Origin: a bacterium
GTDB lineage: Bacteria > Chlamydiota > Chlamydiia > Chlamydiales > SM23-39
DNA length: 40,659 nucleotides
Direction of reading: 5' to 3'
Assembly (NCBI GenBank): GCA_021780355.1
Contig: JAJXYX010000096.1
Span: 1 to 40,659, forward strand
Shown: piece after piece, positions 1 through 7,869 of the stretch
Numbering within the stretch: the stretch's first letter is position 1
Layout of the letters: each line of letters starts with the position of its first letter
Notes under the pieces: model-generated
Seen by the model: only the letters and a program-made list of their open reading frames with translations
Database searches by the model: none
Told to the model about the DNA's origin: nothing
Program-made: the position numbers and the translations under genes

Positions 1-108
1 ATCGCCTCGATCGATCATCAAACGCAAGTGATCAACTGGAAACGCGAAGCGTTGGAAGGCGATAGGGACTTAAATCCAAAGAAACTGAAAAGTCGAAGAA
101 AACTATAA
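1..108 (+). CDS. 3' end of an unidentified gene (partial)
   Basis: An open frame runs from the first base of the window to a TAA at 106-108, giving the last 35 residues of a protein whose start lies outside. The visible tail is hydrophilic and ends in a basic stretch (KKLKSRRKL). I do not recognise a family. The reading frame is short, so it could be chance, but it is followed at once by a small GGC-GAA-GCC hairpin and then a good promoter for the next gene, which fits the end of a transcription unit. Confidence 0.45.
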   Translation: MASIDHQTQVINWKREALEGDRDLNPKKLKSRRKL

Positions 109-111
109 ACT

Positions 112-130
112 ATAGGGGGCGAAGCCCTAA
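112..130. repeat. Possible degenerate family A hairpin
   Basis: AGGGGGCGAAGCCCT at 114-128 can fold into a short stem with a GAA loop. It resembles the outer hairpin of the family A repeats at 8.2 kb and 31.8 kb (GGGGCGAAGCCCC). It lies four bases after the stop codon of the partial gene and may act as its terminator, although the T-run is about 20 bases further on. Only one hairpin of the arm is visible, so membership in the family is uncertain. Confidence 0.35.
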
Positions 131-170
131 GAAAGAAATGAGGGGTATTTAATTTTTTTTTATTTTGGGA

Positions 171-199
171 TTGGCGCATAAAGATTGAGATTGTATAAG
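171..199 (+). promoter_or_regulatory. Sigma-70-type promoter for the DUF1207 gene
   Basis: TTGGCG at 171-176 and TATAAG at 194-199 are separated by exactly 17 bases, matching the major-sigma consensus closely. Transcription would start near 206, giving a leader of about 14 bases before the ATG at 220, with AAGG near 208-211 as a modest ribosome binding site. No experimental support; prediction from sequence only. Confidence 0.5.
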
Positions 200-219
200 G
201 GTGAAAAAAGGTCTGGGAT

Positions 220-1467
220 ATGAGATCGGTCGGTTCGTTGAGTCTTGCATGTTTGCTTTGTATGGGATTTTCTGCTCATGGGTTGGCTGTAGCGGAAGAG
301 GCGGAAGAGAGATCTTCGTCGAATAAGATTGTGCCTTTGTTTGGAGAGTCGGCTGAGCCGAAAGAGGAAGTAGCGGTTGTGTTGACAAGAGGCGATGCGA
401 TGCCGACGGATGTATCGGTGGCGACGGATCCTTATTTCGAAGGGTATGTTCAGGCTTTGGTCGATATGCATTACTCGGAATACCGGGTTGTTGTCTTGGT
501 TAAGAATCGAAAAGTGTGGCTGGCTAACTTGCCAAAAAATCGGTTGATCGCCAATTCGATTGTGACTTTTGTGAAAGATGTGCCTGGCGTGAAGGACGTA
601 TACATTCTGGATGGGGTGCCACTTAAAGATGAGGAACTGAGAGAGAAATATGTGAAGAGGCCGCAGGTTCCTGGAATTTGGTTCCCTCAGATGACGGAGC
701 TCTTTTTACCTTTGATTGCAGACCCTAGAAATGCGACGTATTCTTTAGGCTACCGGAGCGGCGACCATGTGATCGGGGTGAAGACCGTTAACTTTTCTCT
801 CGGCGATGATTTTCCGATTTATCGATGGTTGGATGTGCTTGGACACGGAGATTTACAGATCGGGATTGAGGCGGGCATTTGGTCGGTGTTTAACATGGAT
901 CCTCATCCAAATTATGGGGGAGGAACGGAACTGGTCAACACAGACTTTTACGTGGCCATTCCGATCACTTATGCAAGAGACAAATGGTCTTTTCGCTTGA
1001 GAGGGTATCATATTTCTGGCCACTTGGGCGATGAGTACATGGTCAATCATCCGCATGTTGTGAGATTGAATCCTAGTATTGAGGCGGTTGACTTTGCAGC
1101 TTCTTATCAGGCTACGGAAGCTGTCCGTTTTTACGTTTTCCCAGGAGCCTACGTCCATAGCGACCCAACATTTCCTTGGCAGCCTATGTACCTTCAGTAT
1201 GGAACTGAAGTGAGGTTTTTAGGGCAGAAGTTTTATTACTATCGCTTGTATGGAACGTTTTTTCTGGCTATGCAGTGGCGCAATTTACAACAACTCGATT
1301 GGAATTTTGATGGCACTTATCGAGCAGGTTATGAAATCTCTAAATTCCAGGGCATCGGGCGCAAAATGCGCCTTTATATCGGCTATCATCACGGCTATTC
1401 CCTGGAAGGACAATTTGCTAAAGAAAGAACTCATTACTTTGAGTTTAACTTTAACTATGGGTTCTAA
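220..1467 (+). CDS. DUF1207 family outer-membrane protein
   Basis: A 415-residue protein with an N-terminal signal peptide (hydrophobic core about residues 6-25, followed by an acidic stretch). Residues 145-415 match my memory of the DUF1207 family: an ADPRNATYSLGY segment, then alternating aromatic/glycine strands, a 'SGHLGDEYM' segment and a final aromatic strand ending HYFEFNFNYGF. A C-terminal phenylalanine on an amphipathic strand is the usual signal for insertion of outer-membrane beta-barrels by BamA. The substrate or transported compound is unknown. It has its own promoter and stands alone on this strand. Its stop overlaps the stop of the convergent gene by four bases, leaving no room for a separate terminator. 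Family assignment is fairly firm; the barrel topology is inference. Confidence 0.8.
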   Translation: MRSVGSLSLACLLCMGFSAHGLAVAEEAEERSSSNKIVPLFGESAEPKEEVAVVLTRGDAMPTDVSVATDPYFEGYVQALVDMHYSEYRVVVLVKNRKVWLANLPKNRLIANSIVTFVKDVPGVKDVYILDGVPLKDEELREKYVKRPQVPGIWFPQMTELFLPLIADPRNATYSLGYRSGDHVIGVKTVNFSLGDDFPIYRWLDVLGHGDLQIGIEAGIWSVFNMDPHPNYGGGTELVNTDFYVAIPITYARDKWSFRLRGYHISGHLGDEYMVNHPHVVRLNPSIEAVDFAASYQATEAVRFYVFPGAYVHSDPTFPWQPMYLQYGTEVRFLGQKFYYYRLYGTFFLAMQWRNLQQLDWNFDGTYRAGYEISKFQGIGRKMRLYIGYHHGYSLEGQFAKERTHYFEFNFNYGF

Positions 1468-2588
1468 GCCTCAACTTCTTGCGCTTCCACAGCAGCTTGT
1501 TTTTCAGAGAGCATATCGAAAGTTCGATCTTTGATCTTAGGGTTTTTGATATGTTGTGCCATTTGAACTGCATCATTCATCCAGTCAGGTTGATTTGATG
1601 CAATATCAGCGAGTTGTTCTATTAGCAGGTCTTTTTCAATGCAGTCTTTTACTTGTAAAAGAATGGGGAATCCTTTTTCTAATCCGTGAGCATCAAAAAT
1701 ATATTGGAAAACCTGGTTAAAAGCTTTTATTCTTTCTTTTTTTTCTAGGTGAGGGCTTTTAGTAAAAAGGGTGAAAAGTTCAGCTAATAGATCCCACGCG
1801 TTTAAATCGATTAAATCCAAGGAGATTTCTTTAAAATACTTTATTTGGTGTTCGTGAGTTGGCGAGTCTTCGCTGAGGCATTCGATGCCTTCAATTAAAG
1901 TTTCTGTCATTTTTTTTCTGTCGCCTGTATGAGAAAAAGCTTGGGCTATTTCTCTAAAAAAATTGATTTTTCTATGGAATTTTAAGACTTTTTTTTGCGT
2001 ATTTTTTTTAGCTGCTTTTAATGCCTGAAGAGCTCTGGAATGTTCTTTTTTTTCGGTTAATATTTTTGAAAAATCGATGAGCTGTTCTACGCCTTTTATA
2101 GGGTCTCTGCTTTTTTTCATTTCCTCTATGTTAGCTTGAAATTCGAGCTCTTGAAAAAAATTGAGGAAAAATGGAGGGGGGGGGATCCTTTTAAGTTCAT
2201 CGATTGTCTGTTTATTTAAGGACTTGAGGGAATTTATTATTGGATTTGAAGGGTTAACGGTGGCCAGTCTAATGATGTTTACATCGTGGTAATACATTTC
2301 CGATAATTCTTTTGATAGGGTTTTTAATTTATTGATTTCTGTGAGAAGTTGTTTTTGTTTTAATATTGAAGTAATTTGTTTGATAAATTCTTTAATTTCT
2401 TGTGAAGATTTGATGTTGAATATCGTTTTTGCACTCATGTAATAATGAACTCTAGTAAGAGCCGTGTTTTGAAGTGTTTTTCTTGCGGTGGTTTTTGTCT
2501 TTTCAACTTGATAGCAACGTTCTTCTTTTGGCGTGAAATAGAATGCATTGAAATGTGGATTTCTAAGTGATGTTATTTTTAAACTCAT
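1464..2588 (-). CDS. Unknown helical-repeat protein, paralogue 1 of a tandem pair
   Basis: A 374-residue, lysine-rich, mostly helical protein with no signal peptide or membrane segment. AAGGA about 9 bases upstream supports this start. Residues about 50-175 align with the next gene upstream (2698-3891): both have an N-terminal RVHYYM/RFHM segment, an NPII..L.SLN segment, and the motif IP(P/A)PP.F..FF(Q/E)EL(E/D)F, then a D-P....I/V-hydrophobic block. The C-terminal half reads like degenerate TPR-type helix pairs. The gene is visibly AT-richer than its neighbours. The conserved proline motif is encoded partly by a run of nine C on the coding strand (G at 2176-2184), a potential slippage site. 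No function can be assigned. Confidence 0.7.
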   Translation of the reverse strand: MSLKITSLRNPHFNAFYFTPKEERCYQVEKTKTTARKTLQNTALTRVHYYMSAKTIFNIKSSQEIKEFIKQITSILKQKQLLTEINKLKTLSKELSEMYYHDVNIIRLATVNPSNPIINSLKSLNKQTIDELKRIPPPPFFLNFFQELEFQANIEEMKKSRDPIKGVEQLIDFSKILTEKKEHSRALQALKAAKKNTQKKVLKFHRKINFFREIAQAFSHTGDRKKMTETLIEGIECLSEDSPTHEHQIKYFKEISLDLIDLNAWDLLAELFTLFTKSPHLEKKERIKAFNQVFQYIFDAHGLEKGFPILLQVKDCIEKDLLIEQLADIASNQPDWMNDAVQMAQHIKNPKIKDRTFDMLSEKQAAVEAQEVEA

Positions 2589-2697
2589 GTAATAATTCCT
2601 TTTATATTCCTTTAATTGGATATATTACATGATTTTGTTTTTAAGGTATTCTGTTTTTTTTATTAAATAAAGTTTTGTTTTTTTTAGTGTTTGATTG

Positions 2698-3891
2698 TTA
2701 TGGTTTTACGAGTTTTTTTTCGTGTTCAGCAAGGAATTTTTGATAGATTTGTTTAAAAATCCGTTGTTTTACTGATTCGTTTCGGATGGATTGGGTTAAA
2801 GTGATGAGATCGGAAAAAGATAAGGAAGTTACTAGCAGTGCTTTGCAGAGTTTTTCGAGCGCTAAATCCATGCAGCCATAGAATTCAAGGGCATTTTTAA
2901 TCTTTTGAATGACGCAAAGAGCTGAAGGGATATCTGTGCATTCGATGATTTGTTCGAAAATTCTTTGGAGAGCGATGATAGGTTCTTCGTGTTGAGTGGA
3001 AGAGTCTTTTTGATTCCAAAAATGAGGTTTCATTAAAATAATCTTGATGATTTCGGTGATTTCATCCAGGGCTTTTACTCTGCTAAGATGTCGGGCGGTT
3101 TTTTGAAATGTTTCTAGTTGTATGAAGGGAAGCATGTCAAAATTACTAACTAAATAAGCGTTCTTAAGCCATATTCTAATCGCTTCATTTTCGTATCCAA
3201 TTTTCAAATATAATTTGGCCAGGATATTGTAGGTTCTTGTAGTGTTTTGCAATTGAACAGGTTTAGTGTCTGTTATTGTTTTGGCTAAATTTAATAATTT
3301 GATGGCTTTATTTACTTTGTTTTGATTGGGAATGTGATCGTTGATGTTTATAAATTTTTTCGCGTAACGGATCAAATGATCAATTTTTTCCACGGGGTCA
3401 GGTAGAAAACTTGTTGTATTAAGGATGATATAAAAATCGAGCTCTTCAAAAAAATCAGCGAAAATGGGGGGGGCGGGAATAGATTTTAGCTCTTTGACTT
3501 CTTCAAGATTTAAAGAGAGGAGAATTTGAATAATTGGATTGTTTTTTTGCAAAGTGATCAATTTGAGTAGTTTTGATGAAATTTTAGGGAATTTAGGATA
3601 GGTGTCGAATTCAGCTAGGATTTTTTTTAATTCAAAGATTTCAAAAAAATGTTTTTCTGCGCTCAGTTTACTGATGATCTGGGTGATAAACGTTTTTATA
3701 TCGTTTTTTGATATTTGATGGACGATATTTTGGTTCATATGAAAGCGAACTAGAGTTTGCGGTCTAGATAAAATTTCAATCTTTCTTCTTTCAGCCTTGG
3801 TCGATAGTGAGGCTGGAGGTAAAGAGAGATCTGACGAAGCAAGGGGAGATAATAGCTTGTACGAGCATTGAACTGGACTTGTTGAATTCAT
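2698..3891 (-). CDS. Unknown helical-repeat protein, paralogue 2 of a tandem pair
   Basis: A 397-residue relative of the downstream gene, sharing the NPII, IPAPPIF and FFEELDF motifs and a similar predominantly helical C-terminal half. The open frame could be extended to an ATG at 3975, but that start lies inside the 161-bp palindromic element. The ATG at 3891 has AGG shortly before it and gives an N-terminus of the same length as the paralogue, so I prefer it. A run of eight G (3466-3473 region, followed by CGGG) encodes the proline motif here too. The two genes lie head to tail with about 109 AT-rich bases between them. The pair probably arose by duplication; function unknown. Confidence 0.65.
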   Translation of the reverse strand: MNSTSPVQCSYKLLSPLASSDLSLPPASLSTKAERRKIEILSRPQTLVRFHMNQNIVHQISKNDIKTFITQIISKLSAEKHFFEIFELKKILAEFDTYPKFPKISSKLLKLITLQKNNPIIQILLSLNLEEVKELKSIPAPPIFADFFEELDFYIILNTTSFLPDPVEKIDHLIRYAKKFININDHIPNQNKVNKAIKLLNLAKTITDTKPVQLQNTTRTYNILAKLYLKIGYENEAIRIWLKNAYLVSNFDMLPFIQLETFQKTARHLSRVKALDEITEIIKIILMKPHFWNQKDSSTQHEEPIIALQRIFEQIIECTDIPSALCVIQKIKNALEFYGCMDLALEKLCKALLVTSLSFSDLITLTQSIRNESVKQRIFKQIYQKFLAEHEKKLVKP

Positions 3892-3910
3892 AAAACCTGT
3901 AAAAAATATA

Positions 3911-4071
3911 TACCGTTTGTGACTCAAGAATCGACTATTGGACGGGTTCAAAGCGCCAAAAATCGATTGCGGCAAAGTGGGCTAGTATGGGGCAGTACAA
4001 CCCACTTTGCCGCAATTGATTTTTGGCAACGATCTCCCGTCCAATATTCGATTCTTGAGTCACGAATGGTA
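3911..4071. mobile_element. Family B palindromic element, complete copy B1 (161 bp)
   Basis: The segment begins TACCGTTTGTGACTCAAG and ends with the near-complement ...CTTGAGTCACGAATGGTA, so nearly the whole 161 bp folds into one long hairpin. TA dinucleotides flank it at 3909-3910 and 4072-4073. The core (CAAGAATCG, then GGACGGGTTCAAAGCGCC, then AAAAATCGATTG) is shared with copies at 4184, 11283 and 40558. The inner third (GCGGCAAAGTGGG and its complement) is specific to this copy yet mirrored on both arms. No transposase is encoded. Length, palindromy and TA borders resemble a miniature inverted-repeat element of an IS630/Tc1-type transposon; that attribution is inference. Confidence 0.75.
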
Positions 4072-4183
4072 TACGCTCTTGATGACTTTAGAGGTCTATT
4101 CAATAGCTAATTAATAATTTGTTTAAGATTCAAATTTTCTTTCAAAGGGACTTGCTAGTTTAATTGAAACGATATTTAAAGTA

Positions 4184-4250
4184 TACCGTTCGTAACTCAA
4201 GAATCGTCCGCTCGGCGGGTTCAAAGCGTTAAAATCGATTGTCATAAAGA
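4184..4250. mobile_element. Family B element, one arm only (B3)
   Basis: Starts TACCGTTCGTAACTCAAG after a TA (4182-4183) and carries the shared core GGCGGGTTCAAAGCG, AAAATCGATTG and TCATAAAG. Only the left arm is present; beyond about 4250 the sequence is the coding 3' end of the LOG-family gene. The arm therefore supplies that gene's TGA stop (4242-4244) and last codon. The 112 bases between B1 and this arm are AT-rich with nothing recognisable in them. The gene-free stretch 3892-4241 is thus essentially two repeat copies and a spacer. Confidence 0.7.
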
Positions 4251-6389
4251 GGATGGACTGGCTTTTTTCTTTGCTCCGACAAGGCAAAAACCTTCTTTAT
4301 AGATGGGGCCTTCTTTCCCGATCGGCAAGGTGCCGCTGAAGAATCTTTGATAGACCGAAAGGCCTTGCTCAGCTGTTTGCACGCAATAAAAGCAGTTGCT
4401 AATCCATTCTGATCCTTTGATCGATCCCGTTTCTCGATTAACCTGAAAACGAGAGGTGACCTTTTGACGCCAGTAGTTCTCATCTCCAAAAAGCAAGATG
4501 GGATTCGCTGGGCAGCCCCCTGTTTTTCGGCGCACTTCTTCGAGAGAATATTCAAAATCGGTGCCGATGCCTCCAGGAAGCAAAATAGGAAAGTCGAGAT
4601 AAAATTCCGCCTGTCTTTCAACGAGCCGATCAAGGCGGTAGGTCATTTTTCCATCGATGTATTCATTTTGTTTTTGCTCATTGACAACGCTTCCGTCTTT
4701 AGGACGAAAATCGACGATATTTGCACAAGAGAGGATGCCGAGAGAGCGGGCTACTCGGTTGGCAAGGGCCATGGCGCCAGGACCTCCCCCTGTAACGACA
4801 GCTAGAGGAGTGTCTTTGCTTAAAAGGGGGTGGCTCGCTTGGTTTCGCATCTGTAAAATGCCAGACCAAAGAGTGTGCAGCTCCTGCTCAAAATTGCCTT
4901 CTTCGAGATTCGAGCCGTAGACGCCGAATACAGTAGCTTTACGAAAATCTTCGACAAGGGGAAGGGGAACGAACATGCCCGTTTCTTTATCTGTTTTAAA
5001 AGAATATTGCAAAATTTGTTTAGTGACGTCGTCGACCCAGAAAACGGGGATGCCGAATTTGGCGAGATCGACAAGCATGGCCCGATCTTCTTGAGAAAAA
5101 TACCCTCCATGCGTGGCGGAAGGATATTGAAAGTAAATCCTTTTCAAGCAGCGTTGGACAAGATCATTGAGCAGCATCCGTTTTAAAAGAGGTGTGGGAA
5201 AATGGCGGGAGAGCAAAATGCCTTGCGATGTAATCAAGCCTGTCTCGATCGCTTGAAGGAAAGGGTAGGCAGGTTGATGTTCAATGTATTTTTCCACGAC
5301 AAGCGATTGTCTTGCGGGATGGGCGAGGCCTGGAAATTCATATTTGTAAGGGTCTCGGATAATCCAGTCTTTGGCTTGCAAACCGAGCAGTTGAGTGCCT
5401 TTGACCACGAAAACTGCAGCGAGGTCGTTTTTGGGTTCGGGAGCTGTTGCAAAGGCGTGAAAGAGACTTGCGGGGTCTTCCAGGGCGGATTGAAGTTGGT
5501 CTCGATCTGCAAAAAAGATGTGTTCGCGGTGAGGTTCCAGCGTGTAAAATTCAAGAGGGATGTCGTCGAGAATTTGGTTGCTTGCGCCATAAAGTTCATA
5601 AATATCCCCCGAGTCAAACGTGTCGGGTTGAAGTACGTTTGCGCTCAAATGGCGGTAGCCCTGCGGAAGAAGCTGATCGACAACACGTGCATAGACTGTT
5701 CGTATATGCAGGGGGGCGGTACGGACGAGTAAAACATCTTGATCGTGGATGATGCGAGGGGCGTCAGGCTCCATTTGATGATCGAGGTGGAGCAGCTGGC
5801 GCGTTTGCGACATGTTTTTGGTTAAAGCTTTAGCAAGGGTCGGCAATAGGCCGTAGATGCTAGGTGCATATTTGATGACCCCATCGAGCAACGATAAAAA
5901 CGCGACGGTTCTTCCCCCGATTTTTTCTAAAATGAGAGAACCGCTCCCTTCCAGGCCGCCTAAAGAAAGAAGAGGCCGTCCTTTGCGATCCGATCTTCCG
6001 AACATTCGCATAAGATAGTCGGGATCGCGGACGCGGCGCCGTTCATCGGCGGCAAATAATTTGCCGATATAAGCGCCAGGTTCTAAAAGAGCCAGCATAG
6101 CTTTGGCTAATTCTCCTAGAGCGATCAGCTCCACTTTGACAAGAGCGGTAGAAGTTTTTCGGTCCCATTGGTATTCGCGGCCGATTCCATTGAGTCCTAA
6201 TTGCGCGAGCGTGCTTTTGACATTGAAATAAACAAGCCTCGGTTCAATGTCATAGCCTACAAAAGCTGGAGAGATGTGTTTGATTTTGACGGAGGCGATT
6301 CTTTTTGTGTCGCTGATGTTTTGGATGTCTGTAATGAATCCGTCCGGCGTAACAAGATCATAGTGATGTGCGGTGAGGTAGCTTTCCAT
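4242..6389 (-). CDS. Large protein with C-terminal LOG/lysine-decarboxylase-like Rossmann domain
   Basis: A 715-residue protein. The last ~230 residues carry the signature of the LOG family: GVYGSN near 495, VTGGGPGAMALANR near 530-545, and PGGIGTDFEYSLEE near 604-617, a variant of the PGGxGTxxE nucleotide-binding/catalytic motif. LOG enzymes cleave nucleoside monophosphates to free base and ribose 5-phosphate. Whether this long version does so is unknown, because the first ~490 residues match nothing I recognise. It lies three bases downstream of the YbhB gene (TAA ATT ATG) and is clearly co-transcribed. The stop codon comes from a family B repeat arm, so the extreme C-terminus may be a replacement of the original one. 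Confidence 0.7.
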   Translation of the reverse strand: MESYLTAHHYDLVTPDGFITDIQNISDTKRIASVKIKHISPAFVGYDIEPRLVYFNVKSTLAQLGLNGIGREYQWDRKTSTALVKVELIALGELAKAMLALLEPGAYIGKLFAADERRRVRDPDYLMRMFGRSDRKGRPLLSLGGLEGSGSLILEKIGGRTVAFLSLLDGVIKYAPSIYGLLPTLAKALTKNMSQTRQLLHLDHQMEPDAPRIIHDQDVLLVRTAPLHIRTVYARVVDQLLPQGYRHLSANVLQPDTFDSGDIYELYGASNQILDDIPLEFYTLEPHREHIFFADRDQLQSALEDPASLFHAFATAPEPKNDLAAVFVVKGTQLLGLQAKDWIIRDPYKYEFPGLAHPARQSLVVEKYIEHQPAYPFLQAIETGLITSQGILLSRHFPTPLLKRMLLNDLVQRCLKRIYFQYPSATHGGYFSQEDRAMLVDLAKFGIPVFWVDDVTKQILQYSFKTDKETGMFVPLPLVEDFRKATVFGVYGSNLEEGNFEQELHTLWSGILQMRNQASHPLLSKDTPLAVVTGGGPGAMALANRVARSLGILSCANIVDFRPKDGSVVNEQKQNEYIDGKMTYRLDRLVERQAEFYLDFPILLPGGIGTDFEYSLEEVRRKTGGCPANPILLFGDENYWRQKVTSRFQVNRETGSIKGSEWISNCFYCVQTAEQGLSVYQRFFSGTLPIGKEGPIYKEGFCLVGAKKKASPSSL

Positions 6390-6392
6390 AAT

Positions 6393-6854
6393 TTATGCTT
6401 TTTTTTGTTTTTCGTAGCGTCCCATCAAGTGCGTGTGGGCGATGATATGGCCTTGCATAGCCTTTTCGACTTCTTGTTTTGAGGCTCCGCTCTTGAGGTT
6501 GAGCTTTTCGTCTAGAGCGTAAAGTTTGAAAAAATAGCGATGCTCTCTATCTGGCGGGCAAGGGCCGACATATTCGAGCTTGCCATTTGTGCTTTTTCCG
6601 ATGAGGCCAGGTGGGATCGTATCTTCTTCGATGCGATGCAGTGTTGGAGGCAAATTAAAAATAATCCAGTGGTCATACATTTGATCTGCTCGAACGAAAG
6701 AGGGGACGTCGGGATCGTCTATGATGAGCACAAGTGCTTTGGCGTGGGCGGGAACGTTTTGAATCTCAAGGGGCGGGCTGATGTTTTCTCCCTCGCATGT
6801 ATATTTCATGGGGATTTTCCCTCCTTCGGGAAAAGCGGAGCTACTGAGTTTCAT
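6393..6854 (-). CDS. YbhB/YbcL-type PEBP (Raf-kinase-inhibitor-like) protein
   Basis: 153 residues, the usual length of bacterial PEBP-like proteins. Family hallmarks are visible: KYTCEGENISPPLE near 18-31, the DDPDVPS....DHWIIFNLP block near 47-72, and YVGPCPPDREHRYFFKLYALD near 96-116, which together form the anion-binding pocket. The cellular role of these cytosolic proteins in bacteria is poorly defined. The start at 6854 is preceded by AGAGG at a normal distance. It is the first gene of a leftward two-gene unit with the LOG-family gene, divergent from the MYG1 gene across a 129-bp gap in which I see no convincing promoter hexamers. Confidence 0.85.
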   Translation of the reverse strand: MKLSSSAFPEGGKIPMKYTCEGENISPPLEIQNVPAHAKALVLIIDDPDVPSFVRADQMYDHWIIFNLPPTLHRIEEDTIPPGLIGKSTNGKLEYVGPCPPDREHRYFFKLYALDEKLNLKSGASKQEVEKAMQGHIIAHTHLMGRYEKQKKA

Positions 6855-6983
6855 GGGCGACCTCTTGAGATAAATTCTTGTAATCTATAGAATCAACTAG
6901 TTATGCCATTTTCGATTGGCAGCTTGGTTTTTTTACTCCGGATGGGAATCTATTACTATTTTTCACTCTAGCAGAAAAATAAA

Positions 6984-7862
6984 ATGAAGGAAATGTCTAT
7001 TATTTCTCGCAGTTTCGGTACCCACGATGGTTCATTTCATGCGGATGAGGTGACAGCGTGTTCTTTGCTGCTGTTGCTGGACTGCATTGATCGGGATAAA
7101 GTTTTTCGAACGCGCGATCCTGACGTACTCAACCGATGCGACTATGTTTGCGATGTGGGAGGGGTTTATCAGGCTGATCGCCGTCGCTTTGATCATCATC
7201 AGATCGATTATCAAGGCGCTATGAGCAGCGCGGGGATGGTTCTCCTCTATCTTAAAGAAAAATCATTTATTGACGCTCACGTCTATGATCACTTTTACAA
7301 AAGTCTCATTATGGGCGTCGATCAGCATGACAACGGAGTGGCCCGCTCTGAAATCGGCACGGCCTCTTTTTCCCACGTCGTTTCAAATTTTTTGCCGATT
7401 ACTTATGATGTTTCTCCAGAAGAGATGAATGAAGCTTTTTTTTGCGCCGTCGATTTTGTCCTTGGGCATTTAGACCGGATGCGCCAGCGGCTAAAATACA
7501 CGCTGGCTTGCCGCAACATTGTACAAGAAGCGATGCTTCGCGCCGAGCCTGTCATCCTTTTTGAAGAGTCAATCCCTTGGATGGACAATTTTTTCGAGCT
7601 AGGAGGCGAGGTGCATCCCGCGCAATTTGTCATCATGCCTGCCGGCAAGCATTGGAAGCTCAGAGGCATTCCTCCTTCTAATCATGAGCGCCTTCAAGTT
7701 CGAACGCCTCTGCCTCAGCATTGGGCGGGACTTCGGGAGGAAGATTTGAAAAAAATCTCAAAAATCCCCGGCGCTATTTTCTGCCACAAAGGGAGGTTTA
7801 TCTCCATTTGGGAAACAAAAGAAGACGCCATCCGCGCTTCCCGCATAGTACTTAGCCTATAG
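6984..7862 (+). CDS. MYG1/UPF0160 family metal-dependent phosphoesterase-like protein
   Basis: 292 residues. It opens with the family hallmark GTHDGSFHADEV (residues 11-22), followed by DVGGVY and RRRFDHHQ near 56-73, the Asp/His residues expected to bind the metal in this DHH-related fold. MGVDQHDNG near 109-117 and the C-terminal GAIFCHKGRFISIW complete the family pattern. Eukaryotic MYG1 is a 3'-5' RNA exonuclease; activity here is inferred from homology. A second in-frame ATG at 6993 cannot be excluded as the start, since the ribosome binding site is weak. The HIT gene follows after seven bases. As I recall, the same pair is adjacent in Chlamydia trachomatis (CT386/CT385). Confidence 0.85.
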   Translation: MKEMSIISRSFGTHDGSFHADEVTACSLLLLLDCIDRDKVFRTRDPDVLNRCDYVCDVGGVYQADRRRFDHHQIDYQGAMSSAGMVLLYLKEKSFIDAHVYDHFYKSLIMGVDQHDNGVARSEIGTASFSHVVSNFLPITYDVSPEEMNEAFFCAVDFVLGHLDRMRQRLKYTLACRNIVQEAMLRAEPVILFEESIPWMDNFFELGGEVHPAQFVIMPAGKHWKLRGIPPSNHERLQVRTPLPQHWAGLREEDLKKISKIPGAIFCHKGRFISIWETKEDAIRASRIVLSL

Positions 7863-7869
7863 GAATCTC

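Noticed and set aside
3892-3975. N-terminal extension of the unknown gene (2698-3891) to an ATG at 3975
   Set aside because: The extra 28 codons lie largely inside the family B palindrome, and the inner ATG at 3891 gives an N-terminus of the same length as the paralogue.
3919-4110. 63-codon rightward open frame across the first family B copy
   Set aside because: It is an open frame through a palindromic repeat, with no ribosome binding site and no protein-like pattern.
3911-4250. CRISPR array
   Set aside because: The two repeat copies are long palindromes separated by one spacer, not a series of short direct repeats, and no cas gene is nearby.
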